This document shows, one piece after another, positions 8,622-17,986 of a stretch of DNA of 64,000 nt. How positions within the stretch are numbered: the first letter of the stretch is position 1; each line of letters begins with the position of its first letter. The notes below the pieces were generated by a model that was given only the letters and a program-made list of their open reading frames with translations, was not told where the DNA came from and made no database searches. Made by a program: the position numbers and the translations under genes. The stretch is from Amycolatopsis sp. NBRC 101858 (GTDB taxonomy: Bacteria > Actinomycetota > Actinomycetes > Mycobacteriales > Pseudonocardiaceae), in assembly GCF_030269325.1 (NCBI RefSeq), contig NZ_BSTD01000009.1:332989-396988 (forward strand). The letters run 5' to 3'.

Positions 8622-9548
8622 GTGTCGACCCGCGAACTGGTGGTGCTGGGCACCGCTTCCCAGGTGCCCACGCGCCACCGAAACCAGAACGGCTACCTGC
8701 TGAGGTGGGACGGCGAGGGCCTCCTCTTCGACCCCGGCGAAGGCACCCAGCGCCAGATGCTGCGGGCGGGCGTCGCCGCCACGGACGTCACGCGGATCTG
8801 CGTCACGCACTTCCACGGCGACCACAGCCTCGGCCTGCCGGGGGTGATCCAGCGGCTGTCGCTGGACAAGGTCAAGCACCCCGTCCACGCCCACTTCCCG
8901 GCCTCCGGCGCGCACTACTTCGAGCGGCTACGGCACGCGACGGCGTTCTACGAGACGGCTGACCTGCGCGAACACCCGATCACCGAAGACGGCCCGATCG
9001 CGACCGGGAAGCTCACCCTCGAGGCGCGGCGCCTGAGTCACCCGGTCGAGGCGTTCGGCTACCGCCTGGTCGAGCCGGACGGCCGCACCATGCTCCCCGG
9101 AAAACTGCGGGAACACGGCATCGAAGGCCCCGACGTCGGCAAGCTCCAGCGCGAGGGCCGGCTCGGGAACGTCAGCCTCGAAGACGTCAGCACCCACCGG
9201 CCCGGCCAGCGGTTCGCGTTCGTCATGGACACCCGCCTGTGCGACGGCGTGTACGCCCTGGCCGAACACGCCGACATGCTCGTGATCGAGTCGACCTTCC
9301 TCGCCGAGGACACCCACCTGGCCCGTGACTTCGGGCACCTGACCGCGCAGCAGGCGGCCCGCGTCGCCGCCGAGTCCGGCGTCCGGCAGCTCGTGCTGAC
9401 CCACTTCTCCCAGCGCGACCCCGACTCCGCGCGCTTCCTGGACGAAGCGAAAGCCGAGTTCGACGGCGAGATCGTGGTGGCCCAGGACCTGGAGCGGGTC
9501 CAGGTCCCGAAAAGGCGGTCCTCCCCAGCGGACCACCCGGCGCCGTAG
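8622..9548 (+). CDS. rnz: Ribonuclease Z (tRNA 3' endonuclease)
   Basis: A 308-residue metallo-beta-lactamase-fold enzyme that removes 3' trailers from pre-tRNAs. The zinc-binding HxHxDH signature is present as THFHGDHSLG near residue 65, the N-terminal strand ends in GTASQVPT, and the late histidine of the family occurs in LTHFSQR near residue 267, matching RNase Z. GTG 8622 is the start. Length matches bacterial RNase Z. The enzyme is cytoplasmic. It lies 13 bases after the HdeD-like gene and 10 bases before the flavoprotein gene. Confidence 0.9.
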   Translation: MSTRELVVLGTASQVPTRHRNQNGYLLRWDGEGLLFDPGEGTQRQMLRAGVAATDVTRICVTHFHGDHSLGLPGVIQRLSLDKVKHPVHAHFPASGAHYFERLRHATAFYETADLREHPITEDGPIATGKLTLEARRLSHPVEAFGYRLVEPDGRTMLPGKLREHGIEGPDVGKLQREGRLGNVSLEDVSTHRPGQRFAFVMDTRLCDGVYALAEHADMLVIESTFLAEDTHLARDFGHLTAQQAARVAAESGVRQLVLTHFSQRDPDSARFLDEAKAEFDGEIVVAQDLERVQVPKRRSSPADHPAP

Positions 9549-9558
9549 GCTGCATCTC

Positions 9559-11211
9559 GTGAGCCAGCCGATCCTGATGACCGTCGACGACGATCCCGCC
9601 GTGTCCCGCTCGGTCGCCCGTGACCTGCGGCGCCGCTACGGCAAGGACTACCGCGTCATCCGCGCCGACTCCGGCGCGGACGCCCTCGACGCCCTGCGCG
9701 AGATCAAGCTGCGCGGCGACGCCGTGGCCGCGATCCTCGCCGACTACCGGATGCCGCAGATGGACGGGATCGCCTTCCTCGAGAAGGCGATGGACCTGTT
9801 CCCGCACGCCCGCCGCGCCCTGCTGACCGCCTACGCCGACACCGACGCCGCGATCCAGGCGATCAACGTCGTCGACGTCGACCACTACCTGCTCAAGCCG
9901 TGGGACCCGCCGGAGGAGAAGCTCTACCCGGTGATCGACGCGCTGGTCGAGACCTGGAAGGCGGTCGGCGACAAGCCGGTCGAAGAGGTCAAGCTCATCG
10001 GCCACCGGTACAGCCAGCCGTCCTTCGAGCTGCGCGACTTCCTCGCCCGCAACGCCGTCCCGTACCGCTGGTTCTCCGTCGAAGACGACGAAGGCTGCCG
10101 GATCCTGCAGGCAGCGGAGGCCACTACGGCCGACATCCCCGTGGTCGTCACACCGGACGGAAAGGTGCTCAAGCAGCCGAAGGGCAGCGAGATCGCCGAC
10201 GCCGTCGGGTTGTCGACCCGCCCGGCGCAGGAGTTCTACGACCTCGTCGTCATCGGCGGCGGCCCGGCCGGCCTCGGCGCCGCGGTCTACGGCGCGTCCG
10301 AGGGCCTGCGCACGGTCCTCGTCGAGAAGAAGGCCACCGGCGGCCAGGCCGGCACCAGTTCGCGCATCGAGAACTACCTCGGCTTCCCCGACGGCGTCTC
10401 CGGCGCGCAGCTGACCGACCGGGCGCGGCGCCAGGCGCAGAAGTTCGGTGCCGAGGTGCTGACCGCGCGCGACGTCGTCGGCCTCGAAGCCCGCGGCTCG
10501 TCGCGGGTCGTCACCTTCGGCGACGGCAGCGAGATCGCCGCGCACTCGGTGATCCTCGCCAGCGGCGTCACCTACCGCGCGCTGGACGCCGAGGGCATCG
10601 AGGAGCTGAGCGGCCGCGGCGTCTACTACGGCTCGGCCGCCACCGAGGCGCCCGAATGCAAGGGTGAGCACGTCTACATCGTCGGCGGCGCGAACTCCGC
10701 GGGGCAGGCCGCGGTGTTCTTCTCCCGGCACGCCAGCGACGTGACGATCCTGGTGCGCGGCGCGTCGCTGGAGTCGTCGATGTCGCACTACCTGATCGAG
10801 CAGATCGCCGGCATCGAGAACATCCACGTCCGCACGCACACCACGGTCAAGCAGGCCCACGGCGACGACCACCTCGAGCGGCTCACGCTGTGCGAGAACG
10901 GCGTCACCGAGACGGTCGAGAGCGGCCACCTCTTCATCTTCATCGGCGCCGCCCCGCGCACCGACTGGCTCGGCGAGGGCATCCACCGCGACGAGTACGG
11001 CTTCGTGTGCACGGGCCCGGACCTGACGGCGAACGGCCAGCGGCCGGCCGGCTGGTCGCTCGACCGTGATCCGCACTACCTCGAGTCGTCGATCCCCGGC
11101 GTCTTCGTGGCCGGTGACGTGCGGTCGCAGTCGGTCAAGCGGGTGGCGTCCGCGGTCGGCGAGGGCGCGATGGCCGTGACGCTGGTACACCGGTACCTGG
11201 AGGAACAATGA
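9559..11211 (+). CDS. Response-regulator receiver fused to thioredoxin-reductase-like flavoprotein
   Basis: A 550-residue two-part protein. Residues 1-125 are a receiver domain: acidic cluster D10-D12, phosphoacceptor D62 in LADYRMPQMDG, the conserved Thr in LLTAYAD and Lys in LLKPW. After a short linker region (about 130-215) comes a class II pyridine nucleotide-disulfide oxidoreductase fold: FAD-binding GGGPAGLGAAVYG, the GGQAG segment and an NADPH-binding IVGGANSAGQAA. The CxxC redox pair of thioredoxin reductase is missing; the equivalent place reads ATEAPECKG with a single Cys. It is therefore probably not a standard thioredoxin reductase but a redox or NADPH-sensing output controlled by phosphorylation. 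Its stop overlaps the start of a histidine kinase (ATGA), the likely partner. Confidence 0.9.
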   Translation: MSQPILMTVDDDPAVSRSVARDLRRRYGKDYRVIRADSGADALDALREIKLRGDAVAAILADYRMPQMDGIAFLEKAMDLFPHARRALLTAYADTDAAIQAINVVDVDHYLLKPWDPPEEKLYPVIDALVETWKAVGDKPVEEVKLIGHRYSQPSFELRDFLARNAVPYRWFSVEDDEGCRILQAAEATTADIPVVVTPDGKVLKQPKGSEIADAVGLSTRPAQEFYDLVVIGGGPAGLGAAVYGASEGLRTVLVEKKATGGQAGTSSRIENYLGFPDGVSGAQLTDRARRQAQKFGAEVLTARDVVGLEARGSSRVVTFGDGSEIAAHSVILASGVTYRALDAEGIEELSGRGVYYGSAATEAPECKGEHVYIVGGANSAGQAAVFFSRHASDVTILVRGASLESSMSHYLIEQIAGIENIHVRTHTTVKQAHGDDHLERLTLCENGVTETVESGHLFIFIGAAPRTDWLGEGIHRDEYGFVCTGPDLTANGQRPAGWSLDRDPHYLESSIPGVFVAGDVRSQSVKRVASAVGEGAMAVTLVHRYLEEQ

Positions 11212-12629
11212 GCGCACTGCCGCGGGAAGAGCTTCGCGGGCTCTTCCTTTTCGAACACCTTTCCGAAGACCAGCTCGACTGGATCGCCGCCAACGCCGTG
11301 GTCGAGGAGTACGAAGCCGACTCGACCGTCATCAGCGAGGGCGGCGAGGCGACGTGCTTCTACGTCCTGCTGAACGGCGCGATCCGGATGACGCGGCTGG
11401 TCAGCGGCACGGAGGTGGAGACCAACCGGTCCGACCAGCGTGGCGCCTACTTCGGCGCGACGCAGTTCTTCGTGCACCAGGAGAACGAGCACACGTACAA
11501 CGCCACGGTGCGCGCGCTGTCCGACGTCACGTTCCTGGCGCTGCCCTCGAAGGAGTTCTCCTTCGAGTTCCGCCGGTGGTTCCCGATGGCCACCCACCTG
11601 CTGGAGGGCATGTACCTCGGCTGGCGCAACAGCGACACCGTGATCGGCTCGCGTCGCCGGCTCCTGGCGCTGGGCGAGCTCTCGGCCGGCCTCACCCACG
11701 AGCTGAACAACCCGGCCGCGGCCGCTGTCCGGGCGACGTCCGCCCTGCGCGAACGCGTCGCCGGGATGCGGCACAAGCTCGCCTTCCTCGCGAAGAAGGA
11801 CATCGACCCGGAGCTGCTCTACCAGCTCATCGACGTCCAGGAACGCCTGGTCAAGCAGGTCGCGCAGGCCGAGAAGCTGTCCGCGATGCAGCAGGCCGAC
11901 CGCGAGGACGAGATCACCGGCTGGTTCGAGGACCGCGGCATCGACCAGGGCTGGGACCTCGCCGACATCTACGTCCGCGCCGGCCTGACCACAGCCGACC
12001 TGGACCACGTCCTGGAGCAGGTCGGCGACACCTTCATCGACGGCGCCGTCCGCTGGCTCGCCTACGCCCTCGAGACCGAGATGCTGATGGGCGAGATCGA
12101 GGACTCGACGACGCGCATCTCCGCGCTGGTCGGCAAGGCCAAGCAGTACTCGCAGATGGACCGGGCGCCGCACCAGTGGGTCGACGTCCACGACGGCCTC
12201 GACTCGACGCTCGTCATGCTCGCGGGCAAGATCGGCCCCGGCGTCCGCGTCGTCAAGGAGTACGACCGCAGCCTGCCGAAGATCCCCGCTTACCCGGCCG
12301 AGCTGAACCAGGTCTGGACGAACGTGATCGACAACGCCCTCGGCGCGATGCAGGGCGAGGGCACGCTGACGCTGCGCACCTGGGGCCAGAACGAGCAGGT
12401 CCGCGTCGAGATCGGCGACACCGGCCCGGGCATCCCGGCGGACATCAAGCAGCGGATCTTCGAGCCGTTCTTCACGACCAAGCCGGTCGGCGAGGGCACC
12501 GGGCTCGGCCTGGACATCTCGTGGAAGATCGTCGTCGAACGCCACCAGGGTGACCTGCGCGTCGAGTCCGAGCCCGGGAACACCCGGTTCGAGGTCTGCC
12601 TGCCGACGGTCGAGCAGGCCTCGCTCTGA
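11208..12629 (+). CDS. Cyclic-nucleotide-domain sensor histidine kinase
   Basis: A 473-residue soluble kinase. Residues 10-130 form a CRP-like cyclic-nucleotide-binding fold (the Gly-rich turn GGEATCFYVLLNG is visible, the full phosphate-binding cassette is not). The H box is LSAGLTHELNNP with H164 as phosphoacceptor, followed by a long helical linker and a C-terminal ATPase domain with N box (NQVWTNVIDNA), G1 (DTGPGIP), F box (FEPFFTTKP) and G2 (GTGLGL). No membrane helices are seen, so it senses an intracellular signal. The four-base overlap with the receiver/flavoprotein gene makes that protein the obvious phosphorylation target. Confidence 0.88.
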   Translation: MSALPREELRGLFLFEHLSEDQLDWIAANAVVEEYEADSTVISEGGEATCFYVLLNGAIRMTRLVSGTEVETNRSDQRGAYFGATQFFVHQENEHTYNATVRALSDVTFLALPSKEFSFEFRRWFPMATHLLEGMYLGWRNSDTVIGSRRRLLALGELSAGLTHELNNPAAAAVRATSALRERVAGMRHKLAFLAKKDIDPELLYQLIDVQERLVKQVAQAEKLSAMQQADREDEITGWFEDRGIDQGWDLADIYVRAGLTTADLDHVLEQVGDTFIDGAVRWLAYALETEMLMGEIEDSTTRISALVGKAKQYSQMDRAPHQWVDVHDGLDSTLVMLAGKIGPGVRVVKEYDRSLPKIPAYPAELNQVWTNVIDNALGAMQGEGTLTLRTWGQNEQVRVEIGDTGPGIPADIKQRIFEPFFTTKPVGEGTGLGLDISWKIVVERHQGDLRVESEPGNTRFEVCLPTVEQASL

Positions 12630-14122
12630 TGGCTTCCGTCCCGACGGTCACGACCGAGCTCGGGGCGCTGGTGGGGCTGGCGGGTGACGGCGTCCGCGTC
12701 TGGCGCGGGATCCCGTACGCCCGCCCGCCGATCGGCGAGCTGCGGTGGAAGGCGCCCGAGTCTCCGCAGCTCTCGGGTGGCGTGCACGTCGCGACCGAGT
12801 ACGGGCCGCACGCGATGCAGTCGCCCGACCCGATGAACCCGGCCGCGGTGTGCGACGAGGACTGCCTGTACCTCAACGTCTGCACGCCGGAGGGGCCCGC
12901 TCCCGAGGGCGGCCGGCCGGTGCTGTTCTGGCTGCACGGCGGCGGGTACCGCGTCGGCCACGGCGAGCAGCTCGGTGACGGCGAGGAGTTCGCACGCGCC
13001 GGGATCGTCGTCGTCACGATCAACTACCGCCTCGGCTCGCTCGGCTTCCTGCACCTCGCCGGCATCTTCGGGGAGTCCGAGGCGGACGCCGGGGTGTGCG
13101 GCCTGCTCGACCAGATCGAGGCCCTGAAGTGGGTGCGCCGCAACATTTCCGCGTTCGGTGGCGATCCGGCTCGGATCACCGTCTACGGCGTGTCGGCGGG
13201 CGCGAAGAGCGTCGGGAACCTGATGGGCAGCCCGCTGGGTGCGGGCCTGTTCGCCCAGGCGATCAGCAGCAGCGGCGGCGCGGACCACGTCGCGACGCCG
13301 GCCGCCGGCACCGCACTGGCCCGGCGGCTGCTCGACGAGGTCGGCTGCCACGACGTCGAAGCGCTGCGCGCGCTGCCGGCCAAGGAGTTCGTCGAGGCGC
13401 AGGAACGGATCCTGAGCGGGCTCCAGGCGTTGTGGCTCTGGCGGCCGACGCTGCACCCGCGCGTGCTGCCGGAGGTGCCGATCGGGCCGATCCGCCGGGG
13501 GAGCGCGGCCGGGATCCCGCTCCTGGTCGGCTGCAACAGCAACGAAGGCAGCACGTACGCGCTGATGCTCGGCGACGACGTCGCGACCGCCCCCGCGAGC
13601 GGCGTCCTTTCGGGAATCCTCGGCGACGAAGGCGCTTCGCAGCTTCTCGAGACGTACCTTCGCCGCGTCCCCGACCTGAAGTCCGCGAAGATCGCCGCGA
13701 TGGGCGACGAGCGCTACGGCATCCCGACGCAGCGCCTCGCCGACGCGCAGTCCGCGCACGCGCCCGTCTACCGCTACCGCATCGACATCGCCGCGCCCGG
13801 CGTGCCCGAGCAGCTCGACGGCGGCCACGGCACCGAGACGACGATGGCGTGGAAGACCCCGCTGCCGCTGTTCGCGCAGGCGTCCGACGTGAACCCGGCC
13901 CGCGAGCGCGCGGCGTTGCTGATCCACCGCTGCTGGGTGCGGTTCGTGCACGACGGCGTCGCCGACGCGGACGGCCCGGAATGGCCGCCGTACGGCCCCG
14001 AACTGCGCCCGGTGCTGGTTTTCCGGGAAGACACCGATCTGGTGCTCGACCCACGGCCGGACGAGCGAAAGGCCTGGGGCGACACGGAATGGGCGTCCGG
14101 GACCTGGTTCCCGGTGACCTGA
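12629..14122 (+). CDS. Type B carboxylesterase
   Basis: A 497-residue alpha/beta hydrolase of the carboxylesterase B family, hydrolysing esters or carbamates of small organic molecules. The oxyanion motif LHGGGY and the nucleophile elbow GVSAG are present, the latter near residue 190. The N-terminal segment RGIPYARPPIGELRW is diagnostic. There is no signal peptide, so the enzyme is cytoplasmic. The start ATG shares one base with the stop of the histidine kinase gene, so it is translationally coupled to the signalling pair; whether it is the output enzyme of that system is unknown. Confidence 0.88.
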   Translation: MASVPTVTTELGALVGLAGDGVRVWRGIPYARPPIGELRWKAPESPQLSGGVHVATEYGPHAMQSPDPMNPAAVCDEDCLYLNVCTPEGPAPEGGRPVLFWLHGGGYRVGHGEQLGDGEEFARAGIVVVTINYRLGSLGFLHLAGIFGESEADAGVCGLLDQIEALKWVRRNISAFGGDPARITVYGVSAGAKSVGNLMGSPLGAGLFAQAISSSGGADHVATPAAGTALARRLLDEVGCHDVEALRALPAKEFVEAQERILSGLQALWLWRPTLHPRVLPEVPIGPIRRGSAAGIPLLVGCNSNEGSTYALMLGDDVATAPASGVLSGILGDEGASQLLETYLRRVPDLKSAKIAAMGDERYGIPTQRLADAQSAHAPVYRYRIDIAAPGVPEQLDGGHGTETTMAWKTPLPLFAQASDVNPARERAALLIHRCWVRFVHDGVADADGPEWPPYGPELRPVLVFREDTDLVLDPRPDERKAWGDTEWASGTWFPVT

Positions 14123-14203
14123 GACCGTTCCTTCACCCGCTGTTCACTTCGAACCGGCCGCCTCCCGCGTCAAATGAGCGAAGGCGGCTGAGGGGAGTGG
14201 CTC

Positions 14204-15271
14204 GTGAAACGCCGGGTGTCGATCGGACTGGCCGTGGTGCTGCTGCTGGCCGTCGTGGGCGTGATCGTCTGGGGCAACGACTCCGGGCCGGAGCTCAAGA
14301 CGGTGCGCGGCGTGATCGGGTCGGAGAAGCAGGCGTTCTTCACCGACCAGCGAGTCGTCGACGCCTTCGCGCGGCACGGCTTGAAGGTCGAAGTCGACAC
14401 CGCGGGCTCGCGGCAGATCGCGACGACCGTCGACCTCGGGAAGTACACGTTCGCGTTCCCGTCGTCCTCGCCCGCGGCGCAGAAGATCCAGCGCGACCGC
14501 AAGGTGACGACGGTGTACACGCCGTTCCAGTCACCGATGGCGATCGCGTCCTTCGAGCCGATCATCGCGCTGCTGAAGGCGAACGGCGTGGTGCACAAGG
14601 GCGCCGGCGACTACGACGTCCTCGACATCGCGAAGTACCTCGACCTGGCGAAGGCCGGGACGCGCTGGGACCAGCTGCCCGGTAACACCGCCTACCCGGC
14701 GCGCAAGAACGTCCTGGTCACGACGACCGACCCGCGTGAGTCGAACTCCGCGGCGATGTACCTGGCGATCGTTTCCTTCGTGGCCAACGGGAACACCGTC
14801 GTCAGCACGCCCGACCAGGAGGCGAAGGTGCTGCCGGCGGTGGCGAAGCTGTTCCTCGACCAGGGGTACACGCAGAACAGCACCGAAGGGCCGTTCGAGG
14901 ACTACCTGTCGGCGGGCATGGGGAAGACGCCGCTGGCCCTGATCTACGAGTCGCAGTTCGTCGACCGGGTGGTGCGCGGCGACGGCTCGATCCGGCCGGA
15001 CATGCGGATGATCTACACCGCGCCGACGGTCTATTCGAAGCACACGCTCGTCCCGTTGTCAGGTGACGGCGACACGGTGGGCCAGCTCCTCGCGACCGAT
15101 CCCGAGCTGGGGAAGCTCGCCGCGACGTTCGGCTTCCGCACCACCAATCCGCAGCTGTTCGCCGACGTCGCCGCGCAGGCCCACGCGCCGGCCGACCTCG
15201 TGGACGCCGTCGAGCCGCCTTCGTTCGAGACTCTCGAGCGGCTGCTCGACGCCGTCGGCAAGCAGTACTGA
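14204..15271 (+). CDS. Membrane-anchored substrate-binding-like protein of a TelA cassette
   Basis: A 355-residue protein with an uncleaved-looking N-terminal membrane helix (residues 5-24, no lipobox) followed by an extracellular type 2 periplasmic-binding-protein fold: GVIGSEKQAFF, then alternating strands and helices through to the C terminus. The bound ligand is unknown. It is the first of four tightly packed genes (this gene, TelA, a second binding protein with a VWA domain, a small membrane protein), with one base between its stop and the next ATG. Such binding proteins occur next to TelA and VWA genes in stress-response loci, so an envelope-sensing role is inferred. Confidence 0.75.
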   Translation: MKRRVSIGLAVVLLLAVVGVIVWGNDSGPELKTVRGVIGSEKQAFFTDQRVVDAFARHGLKVEVDTAGSRQIATTVDLGKYTFAFPSSSPAAQKIQRDRKVTTVYTPFQSPMAIASFEPIIALLKANGVVHKGAGDYDVLDIAKYLDLAKAGTRWDQLPGNTAYPARKNVLVTTTDPRESNSAAMYLAIVSFVANGNTVVSTPDQEAKVLPAVAKLFLDQGYTQNSTEGPFEDYLSAGMGKTPLALIYESQFVDRVVRGDGSIRPDMRMIYTAPTVYSKHTLVPLSGDGDTVGQLLATDPELGKLAATFGFRTTNPQLFADVAAQAHAPADLVDAVEPPSFETLERLLDAVGKQY

Positions 15272-15272
15272 C

Positions 15273-16388
15273 ATGGACGAATTCACGCCCGTGACGGCGG
15301 TTTCCCCCGAGCGCGCCGCCGGGCTCGTCACCCTCGGGGACGACACGCGCGCGGAGATCACCGCTCGTGCCGACGGGTTCGCCACGCGGCTGGAAGCGCT
15401 GAACGTCCGTTCGCCCGAGTTCACCGATCTCCTCGACGAGCTCCTGGCGGTCGGGGAAGCCGACATGCGCGCCGCGGCCGGCGTCGCCGGGGCGATGCTG
15501 GACCGCTCCCTGCGCGGCGTGGCTTCCCCGCAGGACGGCGTCACGACGAGCCTCGCCGGGCTGCGCCGGACCGTCGCGGAGCTGGATCCGGCCAGGCTGC
15601 CGCTGACCGGGCGGAAGCTGCTGGGGATGTTCCCGGTGGCGGGTGCCGCGAAGCGGGCTCTCGATCGGTACCACGCGGCGAACGAGCCGGTGAACGCCCT
15701 CGTCGTCGACCTGCGCACGCGCCAGGACCGGTTGCGGCGCGACAACTCCGCGATCAAGGGCGAGCGCGAGCGGCTGTGGAAGGTGCTGGGGAAGCTCGCC
15801 GAAGCGGCCGCATTCGCCGAAGCCGTCGACGCCGCCATCGAGCGGCAGGCTTCCGTCTTCGACCTGACCGACCCGCTGCGGGCGCAGGCCTTGCGCGGCG
15901 ACGTCCTGTACCCGATCCGGCAGCGGCACCAGGACCTGCTCACCCAGCTCGCGGTGAGCGCGCAGGGGTACCTCGCGCTGGACTTGGTGCGCCGCACCAA
16001 CGACGAACTCGTCCGCGGTGTCGAGCGGGCGGTGTCGACGACGGTGTCCGCCCTGCGCGTCGCGCTGCTCGTGTCGGCCGCTCTCGCGGGTCAGCGGGAC
16101 GTCCTGGACGAGGTGGCGGCGCTGCAGGCGACGACCGACGGGCTGATCCGCGCCAACTCCGAGCTGCTGGAAACGCAGTCCGCGGAGATCCGCCGGGCGA
16201 GCACCGACCCGGCCGTCGCGACCGAGACGATCCGCGCGTCGTTCGACCGGATCTACGCCTCGATCGACGCGATCGACGGCTTCCGCGCGGACGCCGTCCG
16301 CACCATGGCGACCACCGTCGAGTCGCTGTCCGGGGAGCTTCGCCGCGCAGAGGACCACTTGCGGCGCTCGCACGAGGGGGAACTGTGA
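15273..16388 (+). CDS. TelA/YaaN-family toxic anion resistance protein
   Basis: A 371-residue, nearly all-helical cytoplasmic protein matching the TelA family (tellurite and other stress resistance). Long charged helices from residue 20 to the end, the segment LTGRKLLGMFPV and the family-like block YPIRQRHQDLLTQLAVSAQGYLAL (residues about 210-235) support the assignment. ATG 15273 starts one base after the preceding stop, and the stop overlaps the GTG of the next gene. TelA proteins are part of the wider Ter-type chemical-stress systems that also use VWA proteins, which fits its neighbours. Confidence 0.85.
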   Translation: MDEFTPVTAVSPERAAGLVTLGDDTRAEITARADGFATRLEALNVRSPEFTDLLDELLAVGEADMRAAAGVAGAMLDRSLRGVASPQDGVTTSLAGLRRTVAELDPARLPLTGRKLLGMFPVAGAAKRALDRYHAANEPVNALVVDLRTRQDRLRRDNSAIKGERERLWKVLGKLAEAAAFAEAVDAAIERQASVFDLTDPLRAQALRGDVLYPIRQRHQDLLTQLAVSAQGYLALDLVRRTNDELVRGVERAVSTTVSALRVALLVSAALAGQRDVLDEVAALQATTDGLIRANSELLETQSAEIRRASTDPAVATETIRASFDRIYASIDAIDGFRADAVRTMATTVESLSGELRRAEDHLRRSHEGEL

Positions 16389-17986
16389 AGAAGCTCGTTT
16401 CGCTGGCTCTCAGCGCGGTGTTGCTGGCCGGCTGCTCCTCCGCCGAGCCGGGGGGCCCCGAGCCGGGGACGCTCAGGATCCTCGCGGGCAGTGAGCTGGC
16501 GGACCTGCAGCCGGTGCTCGACGACGCCGCTCGCGCCACCGGAGTCACGGTCAAGTTCACCTTCACCGGGACCTTGGAAGGCGCCGAAGCGCTGGCGAAC
16601 GGCAGCGTCGACGGGAAGTACGACGCCGTCTGGTTCTCCTCGAACCGTTACCTCGCCGGGATTCCCGAAGCGGCGAAGCGGCTCGGGAACCAGGTCAAGA
16701 TCATGAGCTCGCCGGTGGTGCTGGGGCTGGCGTCCTCCGTGGTGCGGCGGCTCGGCTGGGAGGGGAAGCCGGTCAGCTGGGGCGAGATCGCCGCGCAGGC
16801 CGGGAAGAAGGCGTTCAGCTACGGGATGACGGACCCGTCGGCGTCGAACTCCGGGTTCTCGGCGCTGGTCGGCGTCGCTTCGGCGTTGGCAGGCGCGGGC
16901 AACGCGATCGACGCCCGGCAGATCGCATCGGTCACTCCGCAGCTGACGCAGTTCTTCAGCGCGCAGGCGCTTTCGGCCGGGTCTTCGGGCTGGCTGTCGG
17001 ACGCGTACACGCGGCGCGCGACCGGCCAGGACCCGGGGCAGAAGGTCGACGGGCTGATCAACTACGAGTCCGTGCTGCTGTCGGCGAACGCGTCCGGGAA
17101 GCTGCCCGAGCCGCTGACGCTCGTCTACCCGAGCGACGGTGTCGTCACGGCGGACTACCCGCTGACCCTGCTGGCGGACGCGGGTTCGGACGCGCGTTCG
17201 GCGCACCAGCGGCTTTCGGACTACCTGCGGACTCCCGACATCCAGAAGAAGATCATGGACACGACGCAGCGGCGGCCGGTCGTCCCGGGGGTCGCCTTGG
17301 GGCAGCAGTTCGCGGCGCACGACCTCGTCGAGTTGCCGTTCCCGGCGACGCAGCAGGCGGTGGACGCCCTGCTGCAGGCCTACTTCGACAAGATCCGCCG
17401 CCCCTCGCGGACCTTGTACGTGCTCGACACGTCGGGTTCGATGGAGGGCGACCGGATCGAGGCGCTGCGGACCGCGCTCATCGGGCTGACCGGCGCGGAC
17501 ACCTCGCTCACCGGGCGGTTCCGGCGGTTCCGGAGCCGGGAGGAGGTCACGATGCTGCCGTTCAGCACCGTGCCCAAGACCCCGCGGACGTTCACCGTGC
17601 CGGAGCAGGACCCGCAGGGCGAGCTGGACCGGATCAAAGCGTTCGCCGAGGGCCTGTCCGCGAACGGCGGGACGGCGATCTACGACAGCCTGTCCGAGGC
17701 CTACACCGTGCTGGAACCGCTGGCGGCGCGCGATCCGGACCGGTTCACCTCGATCGTCCTGATGACCGACGGCGAGAACGCGAACGGCTCGTCCCTGGCC
17801 GACTTCCAGGCGGCGTTCGGCGGGCTGCCGGCGGCGATGAAGCAGGTGCCGGTGTTCACCGTGCTGTTCGGCGAGGGCAGCGGCGACGAGCTGACCCAGG
17901 TCGCGGGCATGTCCGGGGGCAAGGTGTTCGACGCGCGGAAGGTCCAGCTGCCGACCGTGTTCCAGGAGATCCGCGGGTACCAATGA
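16385..17986 (+). CDS. Lipoprotein: substrate-binding domain fused to von Willebrand A domain
   Basis: A 533-residue lipoprotein with lipobox LLAGC (C17). Residues 25-330 are a molybdate/ABC-type substrate-binding fold, and residues 340-533 are a VWA domain with a complete metal site: DTSGS (around 348-352), the downstream Thr in NGGTAIYD and Asp in MTDGEN. GTG 16385 overlaps the TelA stop. It is anchored outside the membrane and would present a metal-dependent protein-binding surface next to a ligand-binding domain. Third gene of the TelA cassette; its stop overlaps the next start (ATGA). Confidence 0.87.
   Translation: MKKLVSLALSAVLLAGCSSAEPGGPEPGTLRILAGSELADLQPVLDDAARATGVTVKFTFTGTLEGAEALANGSVDGKYDAVWFSSNRYLAGIPEAAKRLGNQVKIMSSPVVLGLASSVVRRLGWEGKPVSWGEIAAQAGKKAFSYGMTDPSASNSGFSALVGVASALAGAGNAIDARQIASVTPQLTQFFSAQALSAGSSGWLSDAYTRRATGQDPGQKVDGLINYESVLLSANASGKLPEPLTLVYPSDGVVTADYPLTLLADAGSDARSAHQRLSDYLRTPDIQKKIMDTTQRRPVVPGVALGQQFAAHDLVELPFPATQQAVDALLQAYFDKIRRPSRTLYVLDTSGSMEGDRIEALRTALIGLTGADTSLTGRFRRFRSREEVTMLPFSTVPKTPRTFTVPEQDPQGELDRIKAFAEGLSANGGTAIYDSLSEAYTVLEPLAARDPDRFTSIVLMTDGENANGSSLADFQAAFGGLPAAMKQVPVFTVLFGEGSGDELTQVAGMSGGKVFDARKVQLPTVFQEIRGYQ

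Noticed and set aside
5666..8671. 1001-codon minus-strand open frame
   Set aside because: It is the antisense of the beta-helix and HdeD-like genes, with Asp/Arg/Val bias typical of high-GC shadow frames.
9559..11211. Simple thioredoxin reductase (trxB) annotation
   Set aside because: The CxxC pair is absent and a receiver domain is fused at the N terminus, so a housekeeping trxB label would mislead.
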